Assembly (NCBI GenBank): GCA_937959275.1
Contig: CALGLU010000013.1
Span: 1 to 64,000, forward strand
DNA: 64,000 nt
DNA from: an uncultured Saprospiraceae bacterium
GTDB lineage: Bacteria; Bacteroidota; Bacteroidia; Chitinophagales; Saprospiraceae
Direction of reading: 5' to 3'
A program made the position numbers and the translations under genes. The first letter of the stretch is position 1. Each line of letters starts with the position of its first letter. This document shows, piece after piece, positions 8,615 to 17,668 of the stretch. Below the pieces are notes generated by a model that saw only the letters and a program-made list of their open reading frames with translations, was not told where the DNA came from and did not search any database.

Positions 8615-11600
8615 ATGAAGAGTGTATCCCTAATATTAACATTCGTTTTGGCGATTTTATGCCAGAATCTATGGTCTCAATGCCCTGCTCTCTCATGCAA
8701 CGATCGCGTCCAAATTAGCCTCGCTGGGACGTGTGAATCCGCCATTACCCCAGACATGCTTTTAGAAGGTCCTGGAAATGGTCTGTATACAATAGAAATC
8801 TACGGAGATGCAGATACCTTAATCGGAGATACCCTAAATGGTTACCATGTCGGACAAGACCTTCAATATAAGGTCATCAGTGATTGTGGCAATACCTGTT
8901 GGGGTCATATTACTTTAGAGTATAATCAACCCATTCCTATTCATGACATTCCATGCGAATATATTCCTGGTGTTAATGTCGTGCAATCGGGTTCATTAGA
9001 TGCCTTTAATCAAAGCGAATCTGCTGAGATTATGGCGATTGAACTTTGCCAACGTGTCCTTTACATTGATATTCATACGCATTTTGTATATGGCGATGGG
9101 TTTGATGCGAATGGAGAAATCATTTGGGTAGATTCCGAAGCTTTGGTCACCATTTTAGATGGTGATGGAGTTGTCAAAGAAAATCTTGTAGTACCAGCTA
9201 CAGGTGAATTATTAACCTCAATTAATGTCGGTGCCATGGGCTCGTGTACTGTCATTATTGAACCAAGTGACTCTAGAGCATTTGGTGAATACACAATGGA
9301 ATTAAACATCGAAGACTGTGGTGTAAATCCAGATTGCCTCTCATGGTGCGGAAGTGTGCCTGATGAATTTTTGACTGTAGATGAACTATACGAAGAAATT
9401 GGAAATGGTTGTACTTCACCCATAGTCGGACCTATTAGAGTCGAGACAAATACCGTCGGCGATATCTGTAGCCCAGATGGAGAGTTAGTCGTAGTAACAT
9501 ATACAGCAACTGTTGAATCTCATGGTCAGAGAGAAAAGCAAGTCTTAATGACTCAGGCCTACAGGACTGAAAAATTAAATTTAGGCACTAGCTCACTTGG
9601 TGATCCTACGCCTGTGTTTTTCCCAATTGACGTTAACCTCGGTTGTCATGATGCTGCAAGTCCAGAAGATATTTATGCTGCCACTGGTAGCGGAACGATG
9701 GCATATCCCTATTATATTGATGTTCATAATTTCATCCAAGATACAGTGATCACAGAGATACTTGACCATTATGAAATACCTGTAGATACTGTAGAGGAGA
9801 TGACTTGGCTTACTATAGATGTGGATGGAGACGGAGATCTTGAGGAAGTGTGGGCTCTAACCAAAGTTGTCAAAAAAGAAATAAGAGATTCTATTCGACT
9901 GGATACAACGCTAGGTAAACTAGTTAATCCTTTGGTCTTAATAAATGACAAAGCTTGTAATCTTTTAGCTGCTTATTCTGATGAAGAATTCCCTGCCTGC
10001 GAAGGCGGTAAAAAGATATTGAGGAATTGGAGTATTATCGATTGGTGTGATGCCACAGCTACAATTTCAGATTATCAAACGATTGAAATGTTTGATAAAG
10101 AACCTCCAGTTGTACTTCAACCAGAAGACATGCTGATTAGTATTGATCCATGGACATGTATGGGGCGTGCAGCCTTACCAGTACTGGATATTGTTGATGA
10201 TTGTGCGACTTCATTTGACATCAGTTGGGATTCACCATATGGACGAATAGTTGATGGTTTCTTAGTAGATATTCCTGCAGCAGATTCAATCCCAGTAAAT
10301 CTGGTTATTGCTGATGGCTGTGGTAATGAAACGACAACATCTTTTAAAGTGACTGTAGTTGATAGAGTACAGCCTGTCGTCGTTTGTGTAGACAATCTTG
10401 TTGTGACATTGACGACTGGTGGCGATTCTGAATTGCAAGGTGTAGCTAAAATTGCAGCTACAGATTTTGATGCAGGTAGTCATGATGCAGGATGTGGTGA
10501 TGTCACGATTCAGGCTATTCGGATGGATGATATGACAGAGTATATCTGGGATTGTGAAGGTAATGAAATCGGTTACTTGCCAGTTTCGTGCAAACCTTTT
10601 ACTGAAGATGTAGATTTGATTTGTGAGAAAGATGGTAGTCAATATGCTCAAGCGGCAGTTCCTGGAGAAAATGTTAGATTCTGCTGTGAAGATGTTGGCA
10701 AACTAGTGATGGTATTAGTTATTGTCACTGATTCATATGGGAATCAGAATCAATGTATGATTGAGGTATCTGTTGCCAATAAAGGTGGCGGCGCTCTTGT
10801 CTGTGAAACAGAGTATATAGGTTGTTCTGCAGATTTAGATGATTTGTCTCCTCCTGAAATTATTGGCGGTATTTGTGCAGATGATTTAGGTCTAGTTCTA
10901 TTATCAGAGAGCAATGATGAAATTGGTTGCGGAGAGGGAACAATTATCCGAGAATGGTATATCGATTTAGATGCGAGTGGAGATTTATCTGGAGGAGATA
11001 GTTACTGTGAGCAGTTGATTAATGTTGATCCGATTTTATCAAGCTTTGATCCTTACACGATAAAATGGCCACAGCACTTTGATGGTACAGTATATCCAGG
11101 CATTAATTTAGAATGTAATGTAGCCTTAGATTCTGTAGACGTTGAATCTGTTAATGTCATGATGGGTGATCCATTTTCTTGCATGGCTGGCACACAGGAT
11201 ATTATTCCAGTATGGTGTGAGACAGATTGCGGTTTAATCGGTTACAGTGTTGAGCCAGATACAGTGTTTGCAGGAGATGCGTGTTTAAAAATAATTAATC
11301 GGTGGGCTGTCGTCGATTGGTGTGTATGGGATGCAAATTCGAATAACATCGATGATGAAAATGATGACTTATCTGATTCATTCATTGCTGTAGAGGATTG
11401 GGCTCAAGGACTTTGTGCCTCCTGTCCAGAGTATGGTCCTGAAATTCAGCAAGCTGTTTATTTTAGATATGAAACTGTTGACCGAGATGGCTATTATACA
11501 TTTGATCAAGTTATCAAAGTCGTTGATGATACAAATCCAGTCATCGTATTAGAATCTGATACCATCATTGTCAATACAAGTGGAGGATTAGATGTCAAAG

Positions 11601-13486
11601 TAGGAGAACGTAATTGTGTCGGTTCTGAAATTATAACAGCTACAGCAAAAGATTTTTGTGATGGTATTCAAACACCTGGTGAATTTTTACAATGGTCAAT
11701 CGAAATTGAAGACTTAGATGGTAATCCTGTCAATAATATTGATGGACTCAATTTTAAAAACGATCGAGGTCCTACAGCTACAATGAATAGTCGAGCTGGT
11801 AGTCCAGGAGATGTCTATTTAATCAGATGGAAAGTAGAAGACGGTTGTAAGAATGAAGCCTATGCAACAACAACTGTAATCTTCAGCGATAAAAAAGCGC
11901 CTTCACCTGTGTGTGTGACAGGCTTGACTACAGTCTTTATGGAAGCTAATGGGACTGCCGATATTTGGGCAAAAGATTTCAACCTAGGCAGTTTTGATAA
12001 TTGTACAAATGCAGAGGATCTCAGATTCAGCATTGTGCCTCACGGTAATGATGTCATTTTACCAGGGAATGAAGGATTTGAAGATCAATCGAATTATACA
12101 GTGTATTGTGATTCTATTCTAGCACCCCTTGTGGATTTTGATATGTATGTCTGGGACATCAATGGTCGTGGAGATTTCTGTACAGTAGGTCTAGCATTTT
12201 CAAATGGATGTTTTGAAGATCAAGGAGGAAATGGTGCATTTATTTCAGGCTCAGTACAGACAATCTCTGGTCAGCAAATCGAATCTGCGATGGTTACATT
12301 GTCGACTGATTTACCAGAGTATCCTAAAAATAGCATAACCACAGTAGATGGAATGTATGCTTTTGATAATAATCCAATGAATTTGGATTATGAAGTGACA
12401 GCATACAGAAACGATGATCATTCTAATGGAGTATCTACCTTGGACTTAGTTCTCATTCAGAAACATATATTAGGATTAGCTTCATTCGAAAATGCATTTC
12501 AGATTATTGCGGCTGATGCAAATAATGATACTAAAGTTTCCGCAACAGATATTATTGAATTGAGAAAATTAATTCTCTCTATCAATACGGAACTACAGAA
12601 TAGTGAAAGTTGGAAGTTTATTGATGCTAATTATGTATTCTTTGATGAGGAGCAACCATGGCCGTTTGTGGAGGGGGCGCAGCTCAGAAAGCTTAGCACT
12701 GATATGATGGGAGAGGATCTGGTAGGTGTAAAAATTGGTGACATCAATGAGAGTGCTTCTACTAATAGTTTTAGTACTGTTGAAATTAGAACGGTTGGAG
12801 AATTGACTCTCACAAGTTTTGATGCAGCATTAGCTGCTGGCGAACGATATAGAGTTGATGTCAGTGCCACTGCATTTAATGAAGTGTCGGGTATGCAATT
12901 CAGTTTAGCGCATAAAGGACTTGAGTTGATCGATATCGAATCTGCAGCATTAGAATTTTCTGAGCTTAACTATATCACACGTGAAGATATTACCTCAGTT
13001 AGTTGGTCTAATTCAGAACAAGTATCAAGTCAAGAGGTGCTATTTACAATCACAGTAGAAGCACAGCAGCGTCTTTCTTTAGCGAATGTGTTGAAAATTA
13101 TTAAAGATGAAACCGCATACAGCACACCGATTGTCCAAGCAGAAGCATATGTTGGAAATACACTCGAGGTTCATGAAGTTGATTTAATAATCGAAGCTGT
13201 GACTGCAGACATCGTTGAGAATGCTTTTGAGCTAGGGCAGAATGATCCGAATCCATTTAGAACACAAACGATCATTCCATTCACTCTTCCAGATGCTGCA
13301 AAAGCAACCATCACTATCCATGATGTTGGAGGAAAGGAATTATACCAAATTCAAAAAGAATTTGCCAAAGGGTTAAATGAATTTAAAATAGATATTTCAG
13401 AGAGTGGGTTGACTTCTGGGGTGTATTACTACACTCTTGCTAGTCCAAATTATTCAGCCACAAATAAAATGATCGTTATTGAATAG
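8615..13486 (+). CDS. large secreted multidomain protein with dockerin type I, cohesin-like and T9SS sorting domains
   Basis: Signal peptide; Cys-rich beta repeats; dockerin-like DHSNGVSTLDLVLIQKHILG...ADANNDTKVSATDIIELRKLIL; C-terminal T9SS domain. Confidence 0.85.
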   Translation: MKSVSLILTFVLAILCQNLWSQCPALSCNDRVQISLAGTCESAITPDMLLEGPGNGLYTIEIYGDADTLIGDTLNGYHVGQDLQYKVISDCGNTCWGHITLEYNQPIPIHDIPCEYIPGVNVVQSGSLDAFNQSESAEIMAIELCQRVLYIDIHTHFVYGDGFDANGEIIWVDSEALVTILDGDGVVKENLVVPATGELLTSINVGAMGSCTVIIEPSDSRAFGEYTMELNIEDCGVNPDCLSWCGSVPDEFLTVDELYEEIGNGCTSPIVGPIRVETNTVGDICSPDGELVVVTYTATVESHGQREKQVLMTQAYRTEKLNLGTSSLGDPTPVFFPIDVNLGCHDAASPEDIYAATGSGTMAYPYYIDVHNFIQDTVITEILDHYEIPVDTVEEMTWLTIDVDGDGDLEEVWALTKVVKKEIRDSIRLDTTLGKLVNPLVLINDKACNLLAAYSDEEFPACEGGKKILRNWSIIDWCDATATISDYQTIEMFDKEPPVVLQPEDMLISIDPWTCMGRAALPVLDIVDDCATSFDISWDSPYGRIVDGFLVDIPAADSIPVNLVIADGCGNETTTSFKVTVVDRVQPVVVCVDNLVVTLTTGGDSELQGVAKIAATDFDAGSHDAGCGDVTIQAIRMDDMTEYIWDCEGNEIGYLPVSCKPFTEDVDLICEKDGSQYAQAAVPGENVRFCCEDVGKLVMVLVIVTDSYGNQNQCMIEVSVANKGGGALVCETEYIGCSADLDDLSPPEIIGGICADDLGLVLLSESNDEIGCGEGTIIREWYIDLDASGDLSGGDSYCEQLINVDPILSSFDPYTIKWPQHFDGTVYPGINLECNVALDSVDVESVNVMMGDPFSCMAGTQDIIPVWCETDCGLIGYSVEPDTVFAGDACLKIINRWAVVDWCVWDANSNNIDDENDDLSDSFIAVEDWAQGLCASCPEYGPEIQQAVYFRYETVDRDGYYTFDQVIKVVDDTNPVIVLESDTIIVNTSGGLDVKVGERNCVGSEIITATAKDFCDGIQTPGEFLQWSIEIEDLDGNPVNNIDGLNFKNDRGPTATMNSRAGSPGDVYLIRWKVEDGCKNEAYATTTVIFSDKKAPSPVCVTGLTTVFMEANGTADIWAKDFNLGSFDNCTNAEDLRFSIVPHGNDVILPGNEGFEDQSNYTVYCDSILAPLVDFDMYVWDINGRGDFCTVGLAFSNGCFEDQGGNGAFISGSVQTISGQQIESAMVTLSTDLPEYPKNSITTVDGMYAFDNNPMNLDYEVTAYRNDDHSNGVSTLDLVLIQKHILGLASFENAFQIIAADANNDTKVSATDIIELRKLILSINTELQNSESWKFIDANYVFFDEEQPWPFVEGAQLRKLSTDMMGEDLVGVKIGDINESASTNSFSTVEIRTVGELTLTSFDAALAAGERYRVDVSATAFNEVSGMQFSLAHKGLELIDIESAALEFSELNYITREDITSVSWSNSEQVSSQEVLFTITVEAQQRLSLANVLKIIKDETAYSTPIVQAEAYVGNTLEVHEVDLIIEAVTADIVENAFELGQNDPNPFRTQTIIPFTLPDAAKATITIHDVGGKELYQIQKEFAKGLNEFKIDISESGLTSGVYYYTLASPNYSATNKMIVIE

Positions 13487-13512
13487 AAACATATTAGGCT
13501 GAATTAGGGATA

Positions 13513-13553
13513 GGGGTGGCGTTTTCTCAGGTTAGCCACCCCTTCTTTGTTTT
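13513..13553 (+). terminator. Terminator
   Basis: GGGGTGGC...GCCACCCC stem followed by TTCTTTGTTTT. Confidence 0.8.
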
Positions 13554-13798
13554 GAACAAAAGGATGACACTAGACTACAAATAAACTACTCCATACAGAT
13601 ATACTCGATTTTCACTTAAATAATATATTGATATTCAGTAAATTACGAATATGTAAATATTGATATGTTTTAACTAACGTTTTATTGGTATTTAATTCTA
13701 GGTGTAGTGTGCATAACTTTACGATAACTTTAATACTCAACATCTAAGAAATAAGAGAACATTTTAAGATATTTAAAATTGAGTAGATGTTTGAATAT

Positions 13799-13843
13799 GA
13801 AAAGAGGCTTGTACCGCCTGGTACTGCCTCTTTTCTCTTTTTA
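13799..13843 (+). terminator. Second terminator-like hairpin
   Basis: GAAAAGAGGC...GCCTCTTTTC followed by TCTTTTT. Confidence 0.65.
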
Positions 13844-13960
13844 GAAGAATGCATAAATTCTTGGCTGCATTTGATCAAATTTCACATACACTATTTATAA
13901 AAAAAAATACTTTGGTTTTATCTATTTATATTGACTACTTTGGCCTTTTAAAACGTGAAC

Positions 13961-14113
13961 ATGAAGAAAAGTGAAATAGTAGAGATAGCAGTTTCACCTC
14001 CAAAGCTTGTAATCCCTCCAGTTTTAAGTTCATTGAATATGAGTTTTGCTCAAGGATTAATATTTAAAGCTGGTTGGAATGTATTTATTAAAGAACACTT
14101 TAAAAAAATATAA
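13961..14113 (+). CDS. small 50-aa hypothetical protein
   Basis: MKKSEIVEIAVSPPKLVIPPVLSSLNMSFAQGLIFKAGWNVFIKEHFKKI*; ends about 50 nt before deoB. Confidence 0.35.
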   Translation: MKKSEIVEIAVSPPKLVIPPVLSSLNMSFAQGLIFKAGWNVFIKEHFKKI

Positions 14114-14162
14114 TACATAGACAGACCGAACTATGACAAGAAGCCTTATATCTTAGTCATAT

Positions 14163-15335
14163 ATGAATCACAATAGAGTCATATTAATTGTGTTAGACAG
14201 TGTTGGAATAGGTGCGTTGCCTGATGCAAAACTGTATGGTGATGAAGGGGCAAATACCCTTAATCATATTGCAGAACAATACGCCGATCTTAAAATTCCC
14301 AATCTCATCAACTTGGGCTTAGGCAATATCGATCCAATGAATGCTCTAGTCAAAGCGGCAAATCCAATTGGATCATATGGGAAAGCGGCAGAACAATCAG
14401 CCGGAAAAGATACGACCACTGGACATTGGGAGATTTGCGGAGTGATTTTAGATCAACCATTTCCAACATATCCAACTGGATTTCCTGATTCATTTATGGA
14501 TTTATTTCATAAAGCGATAGGTTTGTCAACCATTGGAAATGTAGTGGCTTCTGGTACAACAATTATCAATGAATTAGGAGATGAGCATCTCAAGACGGGT
14601 AAGCCAATCGTTTACACATCGGCAGATAGTGTGTTTCAAATTGCAATGCACGAAGATGTCATTCCCATCGAAAGACAATATGAAATTTGCCAGATTGCCA
14701 GAAAAATGCTTGTTGGAGAATTTAATGTTGGTCGTGTTATCGCTAGACCGTTTGAAGGAAGTTCTGGTCAGTACTCGCGAACATCGCGAAGAAAGGATTA
14801 TTCTGTTTCACCTCCCGCTACTCTTTTAGATGCTATCATTGATCAATCGATGGATGTTATATCTATCGGTAAAATAGCAGATATATTTAATGGCCAAGGG
14901 ATAAGCCATTCTACGAAAACTGATAATAATCTAGAAGGTATCCAAGAAACCATTCAAGCCATTAAGAGAGAATCGGCCGGTTTGATTTTTACAAACCTTG
15001 TCGATTTTGATATGTTATTCGGACATCGAAGAGATGTAGAAGGCTATGCCAAATGCCTTATGGAGTTTGATTCCCATTTGCCGAACCTATTGGAAGCTTT
15101 AAAAGAAGATGACCTATTAATCATAACAGCAGATCATGGGAATGATCCAACTGCACCTGGCACTGACCATACCAGAGAGTATATTCCTATTCTCCATGTT
15201 GGCGATAAGATCAAGCAAGATCACAATCTAGGCACACGAAACTCATTTTCTGACATCGCCGCTACCATCGCAACCGCCCTTGGTATAAAATTTGACACAA
15301 AAGGCAGTAGCTACTATGATGAAATAGTAGTCTAA
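14163..15335 (+). CDS. deoB: phosphopentomutase
   Basis: VILIVLDSVGIGALPDA, GKDTTTGHWEICG, TADHGNDPTAPGTDHTREYIPIL. Confidence 0.97.
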   Translation: MNHNRVILIVLDSVGIGALPDAKLYGDEGANTLNHIAEQYADLKIPNLINLGLGNIDPMNALVKAANPIGSYGKAAEQSAGKDTTTGHWEICGVILDQPFPTYPTGFPDSFMDLFHKAIGLSTIGNVVASGTTIINELGDEHLKTGKPIVYTSADSVFQIAMHEDVIPIERQYEICQIARKMLVGEFNVGRVIARPFEGSSGQYSRTSRRKDYSVSPPATLLDAIIDQSMDVISIGKIADIFNGQGISHSTKTDNNLEGIQETIQAIKRESAGLIFTNLVDFDMLFGHRRDVEGYAKCLMEFDSHLPNLLEALKEDDLLIITADHGNDPTAPGTDHTREYIPILHVGDKIKQDHNLGTRNSFSDIAATIATALGIKFDTKGSSYYDEIVV

Positions 15336-15344
15336 GCCTTTTGC

Positions 15345-16646
15345 ATGGTCAGTTTACTTAAGAAGAAAAGAGATGGTGAGGTGCTTAGCCGAGCCGACTA
15401 CGAATTCTTTGTCAATGGATTATTATCTGGTGAGATTCCTGATTACCAAGTCTCTGCATTTCTAATGGCGGTCTACTTCCAAGGGATGACAATTGAAGAA
15501 ACTGCTGTGTTTACTGATGTCATGATGCACTCAGGTGATGTCATTGATTTATCTGGAGTCGACGGCATAAAAGTAGACAAGCACAGTACTGGCGGAGTAG
15601 GGGATAAGACAACACTTATCCTTGGGCCTTTAGTCGCTGCTGCCGGTGCTAAAGTCGCGAAGATGTCAGGACGTGGGCTAGGGCATACAGGTGGCACTCT
15701 TGATAAAATGGAGTCAATCGCTGGCCTTACTGTCGATATGAGCAAGGAGACATTTATTAATCTTGTCAAAAAACATGGTATCGCTATATGCGGACAAAAT
15801 GAATCACTTGTTCCTGCTGATAAAAAATTATATGCTCTGCGAGATGTTACTGCTACTGTTAATAATCTAGCGCTAATCACCTCCAGCATCATGAGTAAGA
15901 AATTTGCTTGTGGGGCTGACGCCATCGTTATCGATATCAAGGTAGGTGAAGGTGCCTATATGAAAACCACTGAAGAAGCTGAGCAACTTGCCAAGCTGAT
16001 GCTTGATACGAGTCGCAATATGAATAGGGATTTGGTTGTCGTCATATCTGGGATGAATGAGCCTTTAGGTAAAATGGTCGGCAATGCTTTAGAAATTAAA
16101 GAAGTCATTCAAACATTAAAAGGCGAAGGTCCAGACGATCTAACAGAACTTGTTTTAGTACTCGGAAGCCATATGTTGGTCCTAGCAAAAGTCGTTGAAT
16201 CCACTGAAGAAGGGGCACGGTTGTTGAATCAATTACTCTCGGATGGGTCCGCATTTAACAAATTTAAGGAGTTAGTGAAGGCACAGGGAGGTGATGTAAG
16301 TCAAGTTGAAGACCCATCTTTATTACCGACTGCAATATACTCTTATACCTATACGAGTCCGAAATCAGGATATATAGCAGAGTTAAATGCCTTGAAAGTT
16401 GGCTTGGCCTGTGTCAAACTCGGAGCAGGAAGAGAAACGAAATCAAGTGTGATTGATTTTGGAGCAGGCATAGAACTAAAGAGTAAGGTAGGCGAATATG
16501 TAAACCAAGGTGATGCATTAGCCATCCTATATAGTAATGATCAAGCTAAGCTAACAGAAGCGGAAGAAATACTCAAGCAGGCGTATAAGTTCAGTCCGTC
16601 TCAAATAGTTAAGCAAGCTTTGATTCTAAAAGAAATAAGGAAATAA
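15345..16646 (+). CDS. deoA: thymidine/pyrimidine-nucleoside phosphorylase
   Basis: KVDKHSTGGVGDKTTLILGPLVAAAGAKVAKMSGRGLGHTGGTLDKMESI. Confidence 0.96.
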   Translation: MVSLLKKKRDGEVLSRADYEFFVNGLLSGEIPDYQVSAFLMAVYFQGMTIEETAVFTDVMMHSGDVIDLSGVDGIKVDKHSTGGVGDKTTLILGPLVAAAGAKVAKMSGRGLGHTGGTLDKMESIAGLTVDMSKETFINLVKKHGIAICGQNESLVPADKKLYALRDVTATVNNLALITSSIMSKKFACGADAIVIDIKVGEGAYMKTTEEAEQLAKLMLDTSRNMNRDLVVVISGMNEPLGKMVGNALEIKEVIQTLKGEGPDDLTELVLVLGSHMLVLAKVVESTEEGARLLNQLLSDGSAFNKFKELVKAQGGDVSQVEDPSLLPTAIYSYTYTSPKSGYIAELNALKVGLACVKLGAGRETKSSVIDFGAGIELKSKVGEYVNQGDALAILYSNDQAKLTEAEEILKQAYKFSPSQIVKQALILKEIRK

Positions 16647-16655
16647 CACGTTTGT

Positions 16656-17654
16656 ATGGCAAAAACAAAAGCAAAACGAAAATCTACAGCTAAAACAATC
16701 AGCCACATACCTAGAAATGAAGGTATAGATTACAATGCAGATCTGTTTATAGATTTGAATATTAATCGAAGTGCAGTTGAAAGACGCGCAGCTACAATCG
16801 GCAAACGTAGGTCAGTTAAAAAGCAATGGCAGGCAGCTTGGCTATTAAAAGCAGTCAGTTGTATTGACTTAACCACATTATCTGGTGACGATACGCCAAG
16901 TAATGTTCATCGCCTCTGCGCAAAAGCTCTTTCTCCGATCAGACAAGATTTATTGACAGCGATGGATATGCAAAGCGCAAACATTACAGTGGGAGCTGTC
17001 TGTGTATATCACAATAAAATTAAGGACGCTGTGTCTTCTCTTGGTAGCTCTACATTGCCTATTGCAGCAGTATCTACTGGCTTTCCCGCAGGGCAAATTC
17101 CACTTAAAGAAAAACTAAAGCAAATTAAATTATCAGTCGCTGCTGGAGCAACAGAGATTGATATTGTCGTCAGTCGAGAATTGGTTCTTCAGTCTAAATG
17201 GAAAGAACTCTATCGAGAAGTCAAAGCCTGTCGCGAAGCTTGTGGTGAGGCTCATATGAAAACGATATTAGCGACAGGTGAAATTCCGACCTATACAAAA
17301 GTAGCTAAGGCGAGCTGGGTAAGTATGATGGCAGGCTCCGATTTTATTAAGACGAGTACAGGCAAAGAGCCAGTCAATGCGACTGTAGCTGTTAGTCTTG
17401 TAATGATTCGTTGTATCCGAGAATATGAAGCATTGACAGGATTTAAAGTCGGCTTCAAGCCAGCTGGCGGCATTCGAAAAGCTAAGCAAGCATTAGAATG
17501 GTTGATACTAATCAAAGAGGAGCTTGGAGATGAGTGGTTAAATCCTCAGCTATTTAGATTTGGTGCCAGTAGCTTATTAGGAGATATAGAACGCCAGCTT
17601 GAACATTATGTCACAGGAAGATATTCTGCTTCCTACAGACATCCCATGGCTTAA
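16656..17654 (+). CDS. deoC: deoxyribose-phosphate aldolase
   Basis: IDLTTLSGDDT, GATEIDIVVSRELV, DFIKTSTGKEPVNATV, GFKPAGGIRKAKQAL. Confidence 0.94.
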   Translation: MAKTKAKRKSTAKTISHIPRNEGIDYNADLFIDLNINRSAVERRAATIGKRRSVKKQWQAAWLLKAVSCIDLTTLSGDDTPSNVHRLCAKALSPIRQDLLTAMDMQSANITVGAVCVYHNKIKDAVSSLGSSTLPIAAVSTGFPAGQIPLKEKLKQIKLSVAAGATEIDIVVSRELVLQSKWKELYREVKACREACGEAHMKTILATGEIPTYTKVAKASWVSMMAGSDFIKTSTGKEPVNATVAVSLVMIRCIREYEALTGFKVGFKPAGGIRKAKQALEWLILIKEELGDEWLNPQLFRFGASSLLGDIERQLEHYVTGRYSASYRHPMA

Positions 17655-17668
17655 AAAGTAGACATCAC

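Noticed and set aside
9073-12870. Several minus-strand ORFs inside the 8615-13486 gene
   Set aside because: Antisense to a long, well-supported secreted protein; Ser/Thr-rich shadow composition.
13908-13943. TACTTTGG direct repeat (28 nt apart) as a -33/-7 promoter of the deo region
   Set aside because: The -7 element would be TANTTTG, one base short of TAnnTTTG; too weak to call.
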